DNA of 64,000 bases from Phoronis australis (GCA_002633005.1 NMRA01000168.1:559129-623128), one strand, 5' to 3'. Positions 40,101-45,300 are shown, counted from the first letter of the stretch. Program-made: numbers and translations. Notes: generated by a model from the sequence alone, not told the origin.

Positions 40101-42443
40101 TAAAAAGTCTCGAGGGGTTTTTCCGCTTTGTTCGAAAGTGCATCCGTCTAAATATCTTCACCGAAACACTATCGACGGGGTCCACATTTTCTACGGTCAT
40201 ATCCGTTACTAGAATTGTCCAATGGCGAAAGAGTTTCATCCATTCAACACACATATTCTTCTACAATGTTTTCAATGACATTTCCTGATTCGTATTGATC
40301 GTGTCATCTTATTTATGAGACAGATCAGTTCAGCTAATGTTAATTGCAGCGGTGACATGAAAGCACGAAAAATTTTAAAATGTGCGGCTAATATCGCTTT
40401 TGTTAAACTGGCCCTGGATCGAAAATTGCTGTTGCGTGCCGTAAAAGGTTCAAAATTATCACATGCGAATGTTTTGATGCTGTTATGTTTGTGCATTTCA
40501 ATTGCAGTTGCCCAGTGTACGACAAAAATGAACAGTTATCTTTGGGAAGTGATGTCACATTTTCGAAGTTGGTTGAAGACGATCGAGATTTCACCTCTGC
40601 TTCGTCACCATTTCATTCCACAGTTTTGGGCGATTTGGAAGGTGGAACAATTGCACGCGTGACTTTTGAATTGAATCTTCGGATTTGCTCTAAGCCTAAT
40701 GAGAAATTTTGTTTGAAGGTAATATTACCTGTGCATTTTAAAATAACTGTTTTAGTGCCACTTGCTTGTTTTGCAATGTTTGTCATGAAGTCGTGATGTA
40801 CCGATTTTTAGTTACAATTGTGCGAGCGCTTTTTTCATTACGTTGTTACCACCGATATCGTTATCTCGCTAGTGAGATATCTTTATGGGTTATTACACGG
40901 TTGTATCTGCCATTCCACGCTAATATTGTGGTATAAAATACTGATATTACACATTGCCTATACAGCACACATCACGAATTTTTGGCCGCCCGGTCGGAAA
41001 TTGGTCGACGACTAGCCGTCGACCGGTCGGCTAATTTGCCGACCGGTCGGCTAAAAATTCGTGATGTGTGCTGTATATTTACTCAAACAATTGTTAATCT
41101 ACCTGAGTTTACGGTATTTCGAAAAGGTACTTAGAATACGCGTTACTGTACATGTATGTAACAAAACTAACTACAATATACTTACGCCAATTTGCGGCAT
41201 AAATCACGACTACAAAACCATAAGCAAACTTACATGTATTGATAAATGCGTTGGAGTAAGAATGAGCCAAAATGGCGTGTTTCATCTTTGAAGCATGGTT
41301 TGTCAAACAGTCTCACATATGCAAAAAATATTTAAAGAGGGAGAAAGAAGACGCGATAGACGCTGCATCACAAACACAAACACTACCAACATATGGCGAA
41401 TGAAATAAAACTACCGGAGTGCGTTGGCACTTTCACAATGTTATTCGACAACAAGAACATTGTTCCAAAATGTTTATTATACACAACAGTTTATAAGGAG
41501 CATATCATATTAATTCAACAACAAACGATAATTTTATGGTCATTCCAGAATTTACAATCTATTTCACAAAATTATCAACATTTTAAAAGTAAAATTGACA
41601 TCAGTGGAACAGCAAATTGGTAGCAAAAGACAAATAAAATGTCTCGGTTGTACACTGTACAAGTTGTAGCTGTTTTGGAAAACTTGTGGAACCTGCCTGA
41701 CATATCAATACGTTACCTGGATGATCGAACATAACCATCTCATTTACATTTGTCTTACCACTGATTCATGAACGTCTTTTGCAGACCTCTTGCGGAATGA
41801 AAAGCAGCGATGCAAAGCTTCTTGTGGGAGAGTACACTGAAAGAATTCCTTTGGCTGTATTGATTCCACGTAAGACTATCATTGTCTAATGATAATTATT
41901 TATAACTGTCAAGTTTCTTTATTTGTAATCTTGTCTTAAGTAAAAAAAATAAGACAAATCCTAAACTTAAGTAAAAATGAATTTAAGTAAGTTTCTTGGA
42001 ATAGGGCTCTGTTCATGCTAAACATGAAGATCTTTAATCATTAAAATATTGGCACGAATCGCATTCACCAATTTCTTTTTTTTTTCATTGCAGCCGATTC
42101 AGTCGTTAACGTGGCTTTGATTGCTAGTGTTGTTTCGACATCTGTCGCAGTAGTGATGGCGGTGCTCATGTTTTTTTATTTCTACAAGCGTGCAAAATCT
42201 CGGCAGAAAGTCTCATCACTGAATCCGGATGTCTCCAATTCTTTTGAATTATCAGACACCCTCAGTCCAAAGCAGATGCACATCAGACCAGAAAAACTTG
42301 ATCGCTCTTGGAATGATTTGAAGTTGGAAGATTTGGAAGAAAGTGATCGTGTTACTTGCGAGCCTGGTATTTGTCAGAATCCATATATGATTAAAGTTAA
42401 ACCTTTGTACCTAGCGTGTGACGAGAACGAAGAGAATGTATAA
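569..42443 (+). CDS. Giant single-pass membrane protein with tandem beta-sandwich repeats and a PAN domain (spliced gene, 5' partial)
   Basis: Thirty-one exons, listed separately, join with GT-AG borders and matching phases into 11,745 nt (about 3,914 codons plus TAA). Residue numbers below refer to this partial model without the optional exon at 7602. Visible order: acidic region (1-287), Cys-rich module (288-424), amphipathic beta-rich region (425-620), about 18 repeats of roughly 100 residues bordered by D-x-T/S-P-P (about 640-3200) with a PAN/Apple domain inside one of them, membrane-proximal region (3200-3800), transmembrane helix (about 3806-3829), short cytoplasmic tail. Many N-x-S/T sites fit a secreted face. 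The repeats resemble FN3/Ig-like folds in pattern (aromatic strand, YY-x-V-x-A-x-N strand), but the family is inferred. Role: probable adhesion molecule or receptor at the cell surface. No start codon or signal peptide is in the window. Confidence 0.85.
1159..1803. other. Intron, nothing recognised
   Basis: An AT-rich intron between exons 1 and 2, with no repeat or coding pattern seen. Confidence 0.6.
1804..2075 (+). CDS. Giant gene, exon 2 (helical region)
   Basis: The acceptor tgtatttcag ends at 1803. The alternative cag at 1783 would give phase 0 and does not fit the phase-2 end of the previous exon, so 1804 was chosen. The donor ggag|gtacat leaves phase 1. Residues 197-287 are amphipathic helical (KAAEADIKARLDDIINKFS) and end in a Gly-Gly turn before the Cys-rich module. 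Confidence 0.75.
2792..3198. mobile_element. Two-copy TIR element (copy 1)
   Basis: Ends are inverted: ctgggcccggtctctaat on the left and the complement of cagggcccggtctccaat on the right, extending about 45 bp with few mismatches. The whole 407 bp recurs at 45598-46001 with about 90 percent visual identity. It is non-coding, so a MITE-like element; no clear target duplication. Confidence 0.75.
4939..5199 (+). pseudogene. THAP-domain sequence, probably decayed
   Basis: From ATG 4939 the frame reads MLHGCCVPECTHYRHT, then GMPFHRFPNDTLRRTWLVHV and ACGKRFLPSDYERD. This follows a THAP zinc finger: the CC-x-x-x-C start, the F-x-x-FP and R-x-x-W core, and the C-x-x-x-F-x-x-x-D-Y end. The His ligand of the C2CH set appears replaced by Arg (CGKR) and the frame stops soon after, at 5199. 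A plus-strand open stretch at 5372-5605 may be its downstream part. THAP domains bind DNA and occur in P-element-like transposases and host regulators; this copy sits inside an intron and looks like a relic. Confidence 0.6.
5611..6041 (-). pseudogene. Unidentified coding relic, one frameshift
   Basis: On the minus strand, 6041-5787 reads ARELNYIGIRDRLVCSSLKM and VGDPYHRLSKVTDGIIVHRS, ending at a stop. A second frame, 5787-5611, reads IMFEHEYSEARYAQTTVERD and EKTWWDVLIQRQGVHCY. The acidic, Trp-containing composition is protein-like in both, so I read one ancient frame broken near 5790. The family was not recognised; it may belong with the THAP relic to one dead transposon. Confidence 0.4.
6366..6569 (+). 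CDS. Giant gene, exon 3 (Cys-rich module, first half)
   Basis: Acceptor ttcttacag, donor acaa|gtaagt, phase 1 at both ends. It encodes VCPQIASGLGQGNGMFCQ, then DCRGVTCG and alternating hydrophobic strands. The Cys pattern C-x13-C-x5-C-x4-C suggests a small disulfide-bonded module followed by beta strands. It joins exon 2 exactly (g|tt gives Val) across a 4.3-kb intron. Confidence 0.8.
6680..6886 (+). CDS. Giant gene, exon 4 (Cys-rich module, second half)
   Basis: Acceptor gaatttcag, donor tctg|gtgagt, 207 nt, phase 1 to phase 1. It encodes 69 residues with beta-like hydrophobic spacing, the segment DHVVIFLDARLCSPYYPTC and a final DACRSG. Three cysteines here plus those of exon 3 probably pair within one module. 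It is open in only one frame. Confidence 0.8.
7602..7754 (+). CDS. Giant gene, possible optional exon (phase 1-1 cassette)
   Basis: The acceptor ttgcaaatag and a weak donor (tta|gtaata) enclose 153 nt of open frame encoding an amphipathic stretch (MNLEIVGLAHRIEVPPE). Phase is 1 on both sides, so it fits between exons 4 and 5 without shifting the frame, but it is not needed to join them. It could be a real constitutive exon, a skipped cassette or chance. Confidence 0.4.
8160..8623. mobile_element. Fold-back (MITE-like) element, arms about 85 bp
   Basis: The left arm tttatctcatacgcgttgag ... cttcaacagtg and the right arm, complementary to it, ... gatattgttttcc ... cgtatgggataaa, pair over about 85 bp with scattered mismatches. 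The 290-bp interior is non-coding. Confidence 0.7.
9707..9849 (+). CDS. Giant gene, exon 5
   Basis: Acceptor cttattccag, donor gcg|gtatgt, phase 1 to phase 0. It encodes about 48 residues starting PENDPTYDQVLSMTLDAFAY, a helical segment leading into the beta-rich region. The join to exon 4 (g|gt gives Gly) keeps the frame; with the optional exon included the join is a|gt. Confidence 0.8.
9850..12392. other. 2.5-kb intron, GC-richer interior
   Basis: Bases about 10100-11800 are visibly more C/G-rich than the flanking introns and break into many short open pieces, as a decayed mobile element would. No domain could be recognised. Confidence 0.35.
12393..12552 (+). CDS. Giant gene, exon 6 (amphipathic beta-rich region)
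   Basis: Acceptor cctcacccag, donor tttg|gtaagt, phase 0 to phase 1. It encodes IMKKRDFLKEITGSAFP and then alternating strands ending MVGPIPMRF. Exons 6-9 together look like one sheet-rich domain with alternating polar and apolar residues, as in lipid-facing beta structures; this reading is inference. Confidence 0.8.
13288..13536 (-). pseudogene. Isolated terminal-exon-like fragment, antisense in an intron
   Basis: On the minus strand an acceptor-like attttctgcttacag type tract precedes an open frame of 82 codons ending at a stop: DHLVQKNCYHMGLPFFHQWM, then NNNQLDKARRILPHLAPLED and a C-terminus SIEAGLTR. The composition is strongly protein-like and the frame starts right at the AG. No upstream exon was found on this strand. 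It may be a displaced last exon carried by the surrounding element. Confidence 0.4.
13731..13838. repeat. GGGCGGCGCACCA dimeric repeat, copy a
   Basis: A near-palindromic unit, catgggcgacgcaccatata ... cagtgctgcgccgcccacgtg, with short C- and G-runs (agcccccca) inside. The same unit recurs at 49193, 51581 and 57681. Confidence 0.65.
14584..14654 (+). CDS. Giant gene, exon 7 (amphipathic beta-rich region)
   Basis: A short 71-nt exon. Acceptor ttgacaatttcag, donor attc|gtaagt, phase 1 to phase 0. It encodes AIGAGGSMGIRLTVGACF and a short end. It was found only by phase matching and lies just after a transposon-like TIR end. Confidence 0.75.
14655..16254. other. Intron, nothing firm recognised
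   Basis: An AT-rich intron between exons 7 and 8. Short open frames here lack splice sites in the needed phase. Confidence 0.55.
16255..16412 (+). CDS. Giant gene, exon 8 (amphipathic beta-rich region)
   Basis: Acceptor cctgtattag, donor gttgg|gtatga, phase 0 to phase 2. It encodes VEVTPYLGAKVYGSLALDIG and further strands with Gly-rich turns (FAAGGIELVGYL). The open frame runs on past the donor, but the next exon joins only with the phase-2 end at 16412. Confidence 0.8.
16413..16758. other. Intron, nothing recognised
   Basis: A short intron with a T-rich 3' end; the frame of exon 8 stays open past its donor but is not needed. Confidence 0.6.
16759..17952 (+). CDS. Giant gene, exon 9 (first repeats and PAN/Apple domain)
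   Basis: Acceptor tttcaatttcag, donor accg|gtaagt, phase 2 to phase 2; residues about 602-1000. It finishes the beta-rich region (WSYKIWEWAAP), then starts the tandem repeats. The first runs to NTYDMTVPSGKV. The second is split by a PAN/Apple domain (about 17479-17702) with HCAAECLRNSAKCLSF and a third-strand EDCYL, typical of the PAN core. After it the repeat resumes (SEVYFVNVHITNVLGYES) and ends VDFTPPEPG. PAN domains bind protein or carbohydrate; a ligand here is unknown. Confidence 0.88.
18185..18279 (+). CDS. Giant gene, exon 10 (minimal version; upstream extension holds a TGA)
   Basis: The acceptor tattatttcag (ends 18184) and donor tcag|gtattg give phase 2 to phase 1 and an open frame (RVIVDGNGSRTVLNG). 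However, the 54 nt just upstream are also in frame and read like the repeat's core strand (DGEFFVNDQIYYF). A stronger acceptor (tgctctgtcattgtag, ends 18109) would include them plus one in-frame TGA at 18126-18128. The true 5' edge is therefore uncertain, and this allele or assembly may be damaged. Confidence 0.6.
18966..19446. mobile_element. GGCGGATC-family TIR element inserted in a dispersed repeat
   Basis: Starts cagtggcaggtc, ends gatccgcctctg, and is flanked on both sides by GTTTA. Copy 2 of the host repeat (61567-61880, reverse strand) has a single GTTTA and no insert at the same place, so it acts as an empty site. It contains the hairpin at 19038-19079. Confidence 0.75.
19038..19079. 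repeat. Perfect 16-bp inverted repeat (hairpin)
   Basis: agaccgtccggagttg, a 10-base loop, then caactccggacggtct. It lies inside the TIR element. Confidence 0.85.
19784..20317 (+). CDS. Giant gene, exon 11 (repeats)
   Basis: Acceptor atttccgtttcag, donor aatg|gtatgt, phase 1 to phase 1. It begins ANWDGFKDHETDIWGYTWAA, the W-x-F-x-D and Y-x-W-A-x-G-T core of the repeat. It ends one repeat with IIVDTTKPQ and starts the next (DSLSGIKRVDFGLG). A longer open frame in another register overlaps but is hydrophobic noise. Confidence 0.85.
20450..20627 (+). CDS. Giant gene, exon 12 (repeat border)
   Basis: Acceptor tttgtattctag, donor acga|gtaagt, phase 1 to phase 2. It contains the border KDSTPPEEGEVFDG, then DIDYQSDKTLLCAHW and FYDPDTGIN, the first half of a repeat. 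The second half is on the next exon, so this repeat is split in the middle of the domain. Confidence 0.85.
20628..22411. other. 1.8-kb intron, nothing recognised
   Basis: Neither strand shows a coding pattern with matching splice sites, nor a clear repeat. Confidence 0.55.
22412..22593 (+). CDS. Giant gene, exon 13 (repeat second half)
   Basis: Acceptor ttaaaaatttag, donor ggag|gtaatc, phase 2 to phase 1. It encodes FYVIFNEAVHNTVMG and the strand NNTYYTTVVAVNRGLRP, matching the Y-Y-x-V-x-A-x-N motif of the repeat. The 1.8-kb intron before it shows no other exon. Confidence 0.85.
22886..23571 (+). CDS. Giant gene, exon 14 (two repeats)
   Basis: Acceptor ccatattgcag, donor caatg|gtaatt, phase 1 to phase 0. 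It holds two complete repeats with borders IDVTSPTEGWVKDG, VDLTPPVM and VDTSPPKM, and cores FTDPESGVAEY and EDLQSGIAEY. The D/E-S-G-I/V motif is the best mark of this repeat family. Confidence 0.9.
23724..25141 (+). CDS. Giant gene, exon 15 (four to five repeats)
   Basis: Acceptor tttttgttttag, donor agag|gtaaag, phase 0 to phase 2; 472 residues. Repeats start near ADDEVLDENG, ENVPGIIFDG, DNSAPQITF, DATIPEIFD and ETAPEAGSV; repeat cores carry motifs such as HSGIVSYLVGVGT and ESGVAQQQW. It ends inside a repeat (DDQSGLE), completed by the next exon. Confidence 0.92.
25240..25750. mobile_element. Long fold-back element, arms over 200 bp
   Basis: In the intron after exon 15. Paired landmarks from outside in: ccgtctccacttagcagtag with its complement near 25710-25735; ctcccataagg with cttatgggac; gcgcatagata with ctctatgcgc; caaatactcccgtaatcca with ggattacgggagtatttg. 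Arms are diverged but run to within about 70 bp of the centre. Confidence 0.75.
25739..25797. repeat. Short inverted repeat next to the fold-back element
   Basis: tgcctacgcgtgtgt is mirrored by acacgagtgtaggca around a 29-base centre holding ctcgag. Confidence 0.5.
26243..29616 (+). CDS. Giant gene, exon 16 (3.4-kb exon with at least six repeats)
   Basis: Acceptor taatttttag, donor tacg|gtgagg, phase 2 to phase 1; 1,124 residues (about 2031-3155). It holds repeats starting VKDGNVGDEVDYQ, IEPPEPGAVMDG, VDTFKVGKV, IDVTKPVAGD, VDSSRPVGG and IDTTAPDCAQ. Between the last two is an atypical stretch of about 400 residues with N-glycosylation sites, a low-complexity NITDKINTTVPTPHVNQN region and a Cys cluster (CSNCEGECDINCDSSC). 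This exon is far longer than its neighbours. Confidence 0.93.
29916..30045 (+). CDS. Giant gene, exon 17 (end of repeat array)
   Basis: Acceptor cattctttcag, donor ctag|gtaatg, phase 1 to phase 2. It encodes EWEIGTEVGKEDVLPRV, the Y-x-W-x-I-G-T strand and G-x-x-D-V-x-P loop of the last recognisable repeat, then VEISEGTLHYKGTLDNT. Confidence 0.85.
30046..30801. other. Intron, nothing recognised
   Basis: No coding pattern or repeat family was seen. Confidence 0.55.
30802..30956 (+). CDS. Giant gene, exon 18
   Basis: Acceptor gcttcttttcag, donor gcaa|gtaaga, phase 2 to phase 1. It encodes SLSMLSRDNSTDFDESDS and GRCTYQTLYALSRAKIKVPV. The strand TYQTLYALSRA resembles the late strand of the repeat, so this may be a diverged final repeat. 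Confidence 0.8.
31097..31198 (+). CDS. Giant gene, exon 19
   Basis: Acceptor ttggattttag, donor ttcag|gtaagt, phase 1 to phase 1, 102 nt. It encodes RKEDSVLMLDNNKTTTLTLS and then DVEINIS, a strand pattern opening the membrane-proximal region. No match to a known domain. Confidence 0.8.
31199..33485. other. Intron carrying a solo LTR at its 3' end
   Basis: Bases 31199-32590 show nothing firm. The remainder is the solo LTR at 32596-33484, ending at the splice acceptor. Confidence 0.65.
32596..33484. mobile_element. Solo LTR, copy 1 (889 bp)
   Basis: Begins TGTCAGA and ends TCTGACA, with perfect 5-bp flanks GTGCT (32591-32595 and 33485-33489). A second copy of like length, with its own duplication, lies at 60340-61210. 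The TG..CA ends, a short terminal inverted repeat, 5-bp duplication and no coding capacity fit a solo LTR of a Ty3/gypsy- or BEL-type retrotransposon; the clade cannot be told. Confidence 0.85.
33486..33684 (+). CDS. Giant gene, exon 20 (acceptor formed by a solo LTR)
   Basis: The acceptor tattctgacag (ends 33485) and donor acag|gtgaag give phase 1 to phase 2. It encodes VLLEKLVNSDIRLCVITGSS, KLKVDDIKSRYGS and RRLRH. The A of the acceptor AG is the last base of the LTR at 32596-33484; the G is the first base of the 5-bp target duplication. See Part 2. Confidence 0.85.
33980..34125 (+). CDS. Giant gene, exon 21
   Basis: Acceptor tgtttattag, donor ccag|gttgga, phase 2 to phase 1. It encodes YEKYGGESFFITPVNDFTS and INRPIELTIPFKPE, then PVVMFYDP, an even beta-strand ladder. 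The pattern recalls membrane-proximal sheet domains of adhesion receptors, but no family is assigned. Confidence 0.85.
34625..34725 (+). CDS. Giant gene, exon 22
   Basis: Acceptor caacatttcag, donor acag|gtatgt, phase 1 to phase 0. It encodes DEDKWNELCESCNACDDLE and DWVKRVVHGQ, with three close cysteines (C-x2-C-x2-C) likely to pair with those of the next exons. Confidence 0.8.
35461..35604 (+). CDS. Giant gene, exon 23 (furin-like RSRR site)
   Basis: Acceptor tttcccttag, donor accg|gtgggt, phase 0 to phase 0, exactly 48 codons. It encodes VCNTRHADLKRSIRSRRDTS and then FPISSTQYSLTYS. RSRR (codons 35500-35511) fits the proprotein-convertase consensus R-x-K/R-R and lies about 360 residues before the membrane. 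Confidence 0.8.
35607..35697. repeat. ATT/GTT-rich microsatellite
   Basis: Imperfect triplet runs (attattatt, gttattgtt, attattatt) just inside the intron after exon 23. Confidence 0.8.
35858..35969 (+). CDS. Giant gene, exon 24
   Basis: Acceptor aattcgttttag, donor aaag|gtaatt, phase 0 to phase 1. It encodes KACEWLSCREVSRNAKELVL and CNADSDRNLTQHD. The D-x-D-x-N-L-T stretch is loosely like a calcium loop, but there is no full EF-hand. Confidence 0.8.
36857..37074 (+). CDS. Giant gene, exon 25
   Basis: The acceptor aaatctttcag and donor tct|gtgagt give phase 1 to phase 0. An earlier candidate donor at 37037 (gtaaaa) would leave phase 1 and not fit the next exon, so 37074 was chosen. It encodes VTFACFWRANTLTAVTLLFE, then FLHQNDTATMMS and CDLTS. 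Confidence 0.8.
38487..38626 (+). CDS. Giant gene, exon 26
   Basis: Acceptor catttttcctag, donor ctgc|gtaagt, phase 0 to phase 2. It encodes ISVPPESITFYLGRNLGLLT, then DAKFVVDCASDRCSGQVPDY. It was found by frame reading; the other two frames are closed. Confidence 0.8.
39471..39583 (+). CDS. Giant gene, exon 27
   Basis: The acceptor cattttttatag type tract and donor tcaa|gtaggt give phase 2 to phase 1. The nearby donor at 39588 would leave phase 2 and not fit. It encodes AKPIITTYIASFANLSHPVE and NDLIVVVLKMAKSS. Confidence 0.78.
39655..39816. mobile_element. Short GGCGGATC-family element
   Basis: Left end gtaggggcggatccagg with gaatagggggaa; right end ccccctaaatctgctactg. 162 bp, non-coding. 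No clear target duplication. Confidence 0.5.
39919..39991 (+). CDS. Giant gene, exon 28
   Basis: A 73-nt exon. Acceptor ttccatgcag, donor acac|gtaagc, phase 1 to phase 2. It encodes IAKGITAVAMRVMSNGFEST, an amphipathic helix continuing that of the previous exon. Confidence 0.78.
40508..40718 (+). CDS. Giant gene, exon 29
   Basis: Acceptor tttcaattgcag, donor gaag|gtaata, phase 2 to phase 0. It encodes TCPVYDKNEQLSLGSDVTFS, then GGTIARVTFELNLRIC and KFCLK; three cysteines. Confidence 0.85.
40854..40939 (+). mobile_element. 5'-truncated SINE body
   Basis: agtgagatat, then ctttatgggttattacacgg and ttgtatctgccatt, then aatattgtggtataaa, match the body of the SINE at 58301-58470. The tRNA-like head is missing. 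Confidence 0.7.
40959..41077. mobile_element. Fold-back element with GC-rich core
   Basis: tatacagcacacatcacgaa is matched by its complement ttcgtgatgtgtgctgtata (arms about 27 bp). The core repeats ccgaccggtcggc and gtcgacgactagccgtcgac, both palindromic. Confidence 0.8.
41785..41869 (+). CDS. Giant gene, exon 30 (juxtamembrane)
   Basis: Acceptor cgtcttttgcag, donor ccac|gtaaga, phase 0 to phase 1. It encodes TSCGMKSSDAKLLVGEYTER and IPLAVLIP, the last extracellular residues before the membrane exon. Confidence 0.82.
42094..42443 (+). CDS. Giant gene, last coding exon (transmembrane helix and cytoplasmic tail)
   Basis: The acceptor is a ten-T tract followed by cattgcag. The exon runs to TAA at 42441-42443. 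It encodes the transmembrane helix (NVALIASVVSTSVAVVMAVL then MFFYFY), a basic stop-transfer KRAKSRQK, and a Ser/Asp/Glu-rich tail of about 80 residues with NPYM and PLYL. The last four residues, EENV, fit a class III PDZ-binding pattern; this is inference. Confidence 0.92.
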
Positions 42444-42505
42444 ACACTGTCAAGATCCGTTAATACCTAAAACTCGTGCTATATGTGTGTTTTACCAAAT
42501 GCATA

Positions 42506-42511
42506 AATAAA
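42506..42511 (+). promoter_or_regulatory. Polyadenylation signal AATAAA of the giant gene
   Basis: A canonical hexamer 63 bases after the stop codon, inside ataaataaata. Its position fits a short 3' UTR ending near 42530. Confidence 0.65.
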
Positions 42512-44076
42512 TAGGATGATTGCCAAAAATGTCGTAGTTACTTCATTAAAAAAGAAATCATTGCTGTCAATGTTGAAATCCTACGCGAAGTCCTTTGAAG
42601 TTTAAAAATTTTACCATCCATAGGCATGCGCCATTTTAGAATTCGCAATTTAAAGGCAAGCTAATCTCGATAAAATCGGTAGCTGATGGTTTTGATGTTC
42701 TCGTTGGTAACACAAATGCAATCTTATCATTGTGAGGACTACTAATGGAATTTTTCGTAGATAACCATACCCGATGAAACGCCCATGGGTCTTATTCGGA
42801 AAATTATGGCGATTAAACGCCCATGGGCGCTTATTCGGTGTCTCAACTTCTGATGTGAAATATCTAGACGTTGGGGCGTTTATTGGAACTTTTTACACTT
42901 GAAGCCCAGGCAGCGTCAACTTTTTGTCAAAGATTATGTTTGTGGAACATTTATCATTTAAAAAACGAACAAGGTTTTGTTGAAGTATGCATGGATAAAC
43001 ATAGAATTTAAAAACGCATTTTCAAGTAAAAATGTCAAAGTCAGCAAAACTATGACTTTCCGTTGACACGCCCCACTTTTCCAAATAAACGTCCAGGCGA
43101 TTATCTGGTGTTGCTAAAACGCCTGAGCATTTTCATTTTTCGAATACACGCTTATCAAAGGAATTCCCGGTATTGCTTTAAAAGGTCAATTGTTTAATGC
43201 ACAAACGTTTATTTATTTGGCTAGATATTGTCTTCATTTTAAGCGTCCGCTCAGTATCTCAGAAAATCCTGGTCGAATTTTGATAATTTGGCACAAGGGT
43301 GTGAGGCATTATTAAAATGGTTCATGTCACTTTCAGTGTGCCCCGCCTCCTGGAGTCAGGGAGGCAAGTTCAATATATTTTGTGCAGAAGCGTTTTCGCT
43401 GACTCAGAGGTATACGATATCAATGCGTGGATGGATTCAACCTCTGCAACACCTACTCCCAATTTTGGGGAAGAAAGTTTTGCGGACGATATCAATTGGC
43501 GTATTTCAATGAAACTTCACATAGTTTTATATAATTACCATGGGTCGGCACAATTTTGTTCCTTGGACAAAGGGTGTTTCAAGTGTTGTTTAGGGGAAAA
43601 GAGCTTCTGGATGCTAGAGAAATGATTGGTAGATTTCAATGGAATTTGACTCAGCGGTATATGAAGGCAATGCGGCGGCACCATTTGATTTTCGGGCTGA
43701 TTCGACTACTGCAGCACCTTAGAAACGTTCGGGTGCAACGTGGGCGCATGTCAGCGCTTCAACGGTGCTCTTTTATAAGTAAAACATCAAATGCAACTTT
43801 CTTTTTCATAGTCAGCCAAACGGAGCAAAATCCAGCTTTAACTATTTTAGCTTTATCTAGTATTCATCCATTAAATAACTTACCGGAACGCGACTCGCGT
43901 TTAAACCTGCGTTCACCGAGTAAATAAAAAACGCCCGCCTGCATCCATTTCAGCAAAGGCCCTGTGCTTTTTTAAAGAAAATCTGAAAAAAGCTTGAAAC
44001 CTCATAATTTGCCAAGCCACGTATAATTTTTGCGCGTAGCCGAAGAATTTTCTTATGATGCGACGATATACATATA

Positions 44077-44219
44077 GGTTATCTCACATACACAGGAATA
44101 CTACTGCCATATCCTATCCAAAATTCATTTCATCTGGGAAGGTCTCGTTGGGACATTCCCAGATGAAATGAATTCGAGATGGGATATAGCAGCAGTATTC
44201 CTATGTATGTTGGATAACC
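44077..44219. mobile_element. Fold-back element, arms about 64 bp
   Basis: ggttatctcacatacacagg ... aaattcatttcatctgggaa is mirrored by ttcccagatgaaatgaatt ... tatgttggataacc with few mismatches and a loop of about 15 bases. Confidence 0.8.
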
Positions 44220-45235
44220 AATTTATCCCATATATTTGGACTTATTTGCATCATCGTGGCAATGCCTTGTTGCCGTGTTATCCGGCTTGATGTTATATGA
44301 CGTCATATGTATGTCAAGTAAGTTACCAAACAATCTGTGAAATGTTGAATAACCAGTAAAGTTTTATTTCGTAATAAATTCATCGGAATTCTTAGATTGT
44401 GAAATAAACAAGTTAAAAGCATTGAACCATTCAATTTTTGTCAAAAGTTTGTCGGAAACTTAGCAACAATCCATCCGGGAATATAAAAATTGAAACATTC
44501 CCTGAGCTGAGTTGTCTGCAACAGCTTGTTGTCAGTTTCGATGAATTTCTTAGTTTTCTTGGTCTATTTTCGTTTCTTAGCTTCTTGACTGTACATAGCA
44601 ATAGAAACATTTCCCCGTGTTGATCACAGCATTGGACAATATCGTTGGAAATTGCTGATTTGCAGAACATGAGGTAAGGTCTATCGCAAAGCAGAAGTTT
44701 TACGCTTCGGCCAGCGGCGACGGAGAGATGAACGCTGCGTGCAGACGATTGTCTCAATAAAAACACATACTCGTTATTAGGTCTTGATTTCTTGTAATTA
44801 GATCCCATTGTAGATATACTGTATGCATCCATAACAAAACTTTTTTGTTGGATTTGAATTAGATTTTGGCAGATTTTACTAGCCGGTGACCTTACTCAGT
44901 TTGACCTATTTACATGTTGTATGATGACCCAGATTGAAACTTCAGCGAGGCCCAAAAATGGCTGCCTGATCACCGTGCGTCGGAATTTTCATCGGTAAAC
45001 CTTTTCAGGAACGATGTCTTGTATTAATGATTTAGATAACCCAAATGATTGAGGTCAATAATATTTGGCGTTGTACGCGCGAATTTACTCCACCACCAGA
45101 CTGCACACCAACCGTGAAATACGGCTTCTACCGCTGAATACGGCTTCTACCGTGATATACGGATTGGCTTTTCTTTCCCGTATATCACAGTTGAATACGT
45201 CACATATGCAATAGCCATATTTTCATATATATGGG

Positions 45236-45300
45236 ATAAATATACATATACATACACATACATATATACATACATACATACATACATGCATATATTTATC
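45236..45300. repeat. TACA-type microsatellite
   Basis: catatacatacacatacata and further tacatacatacatacatg units, bounded by ataaatata and tatatttat. Confidence 0.85.

Larger units (their letters stand above)
34126..41784. other. Introns between exons 21 and 30
   Basis: Nine introns of 0.25-1.4 kb. Recognised contents: an ATT/GTT microsatellite (35607-35697), a small TIR element (39655-39816), a SINE fragment (40854-40939) and a fold-back element (40959-41077). The rest (including 34126-34624, 34726-35460, 35970-36856, 37075-38486, 38627-39470) shows nothing supported. Confidence 0.55.
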
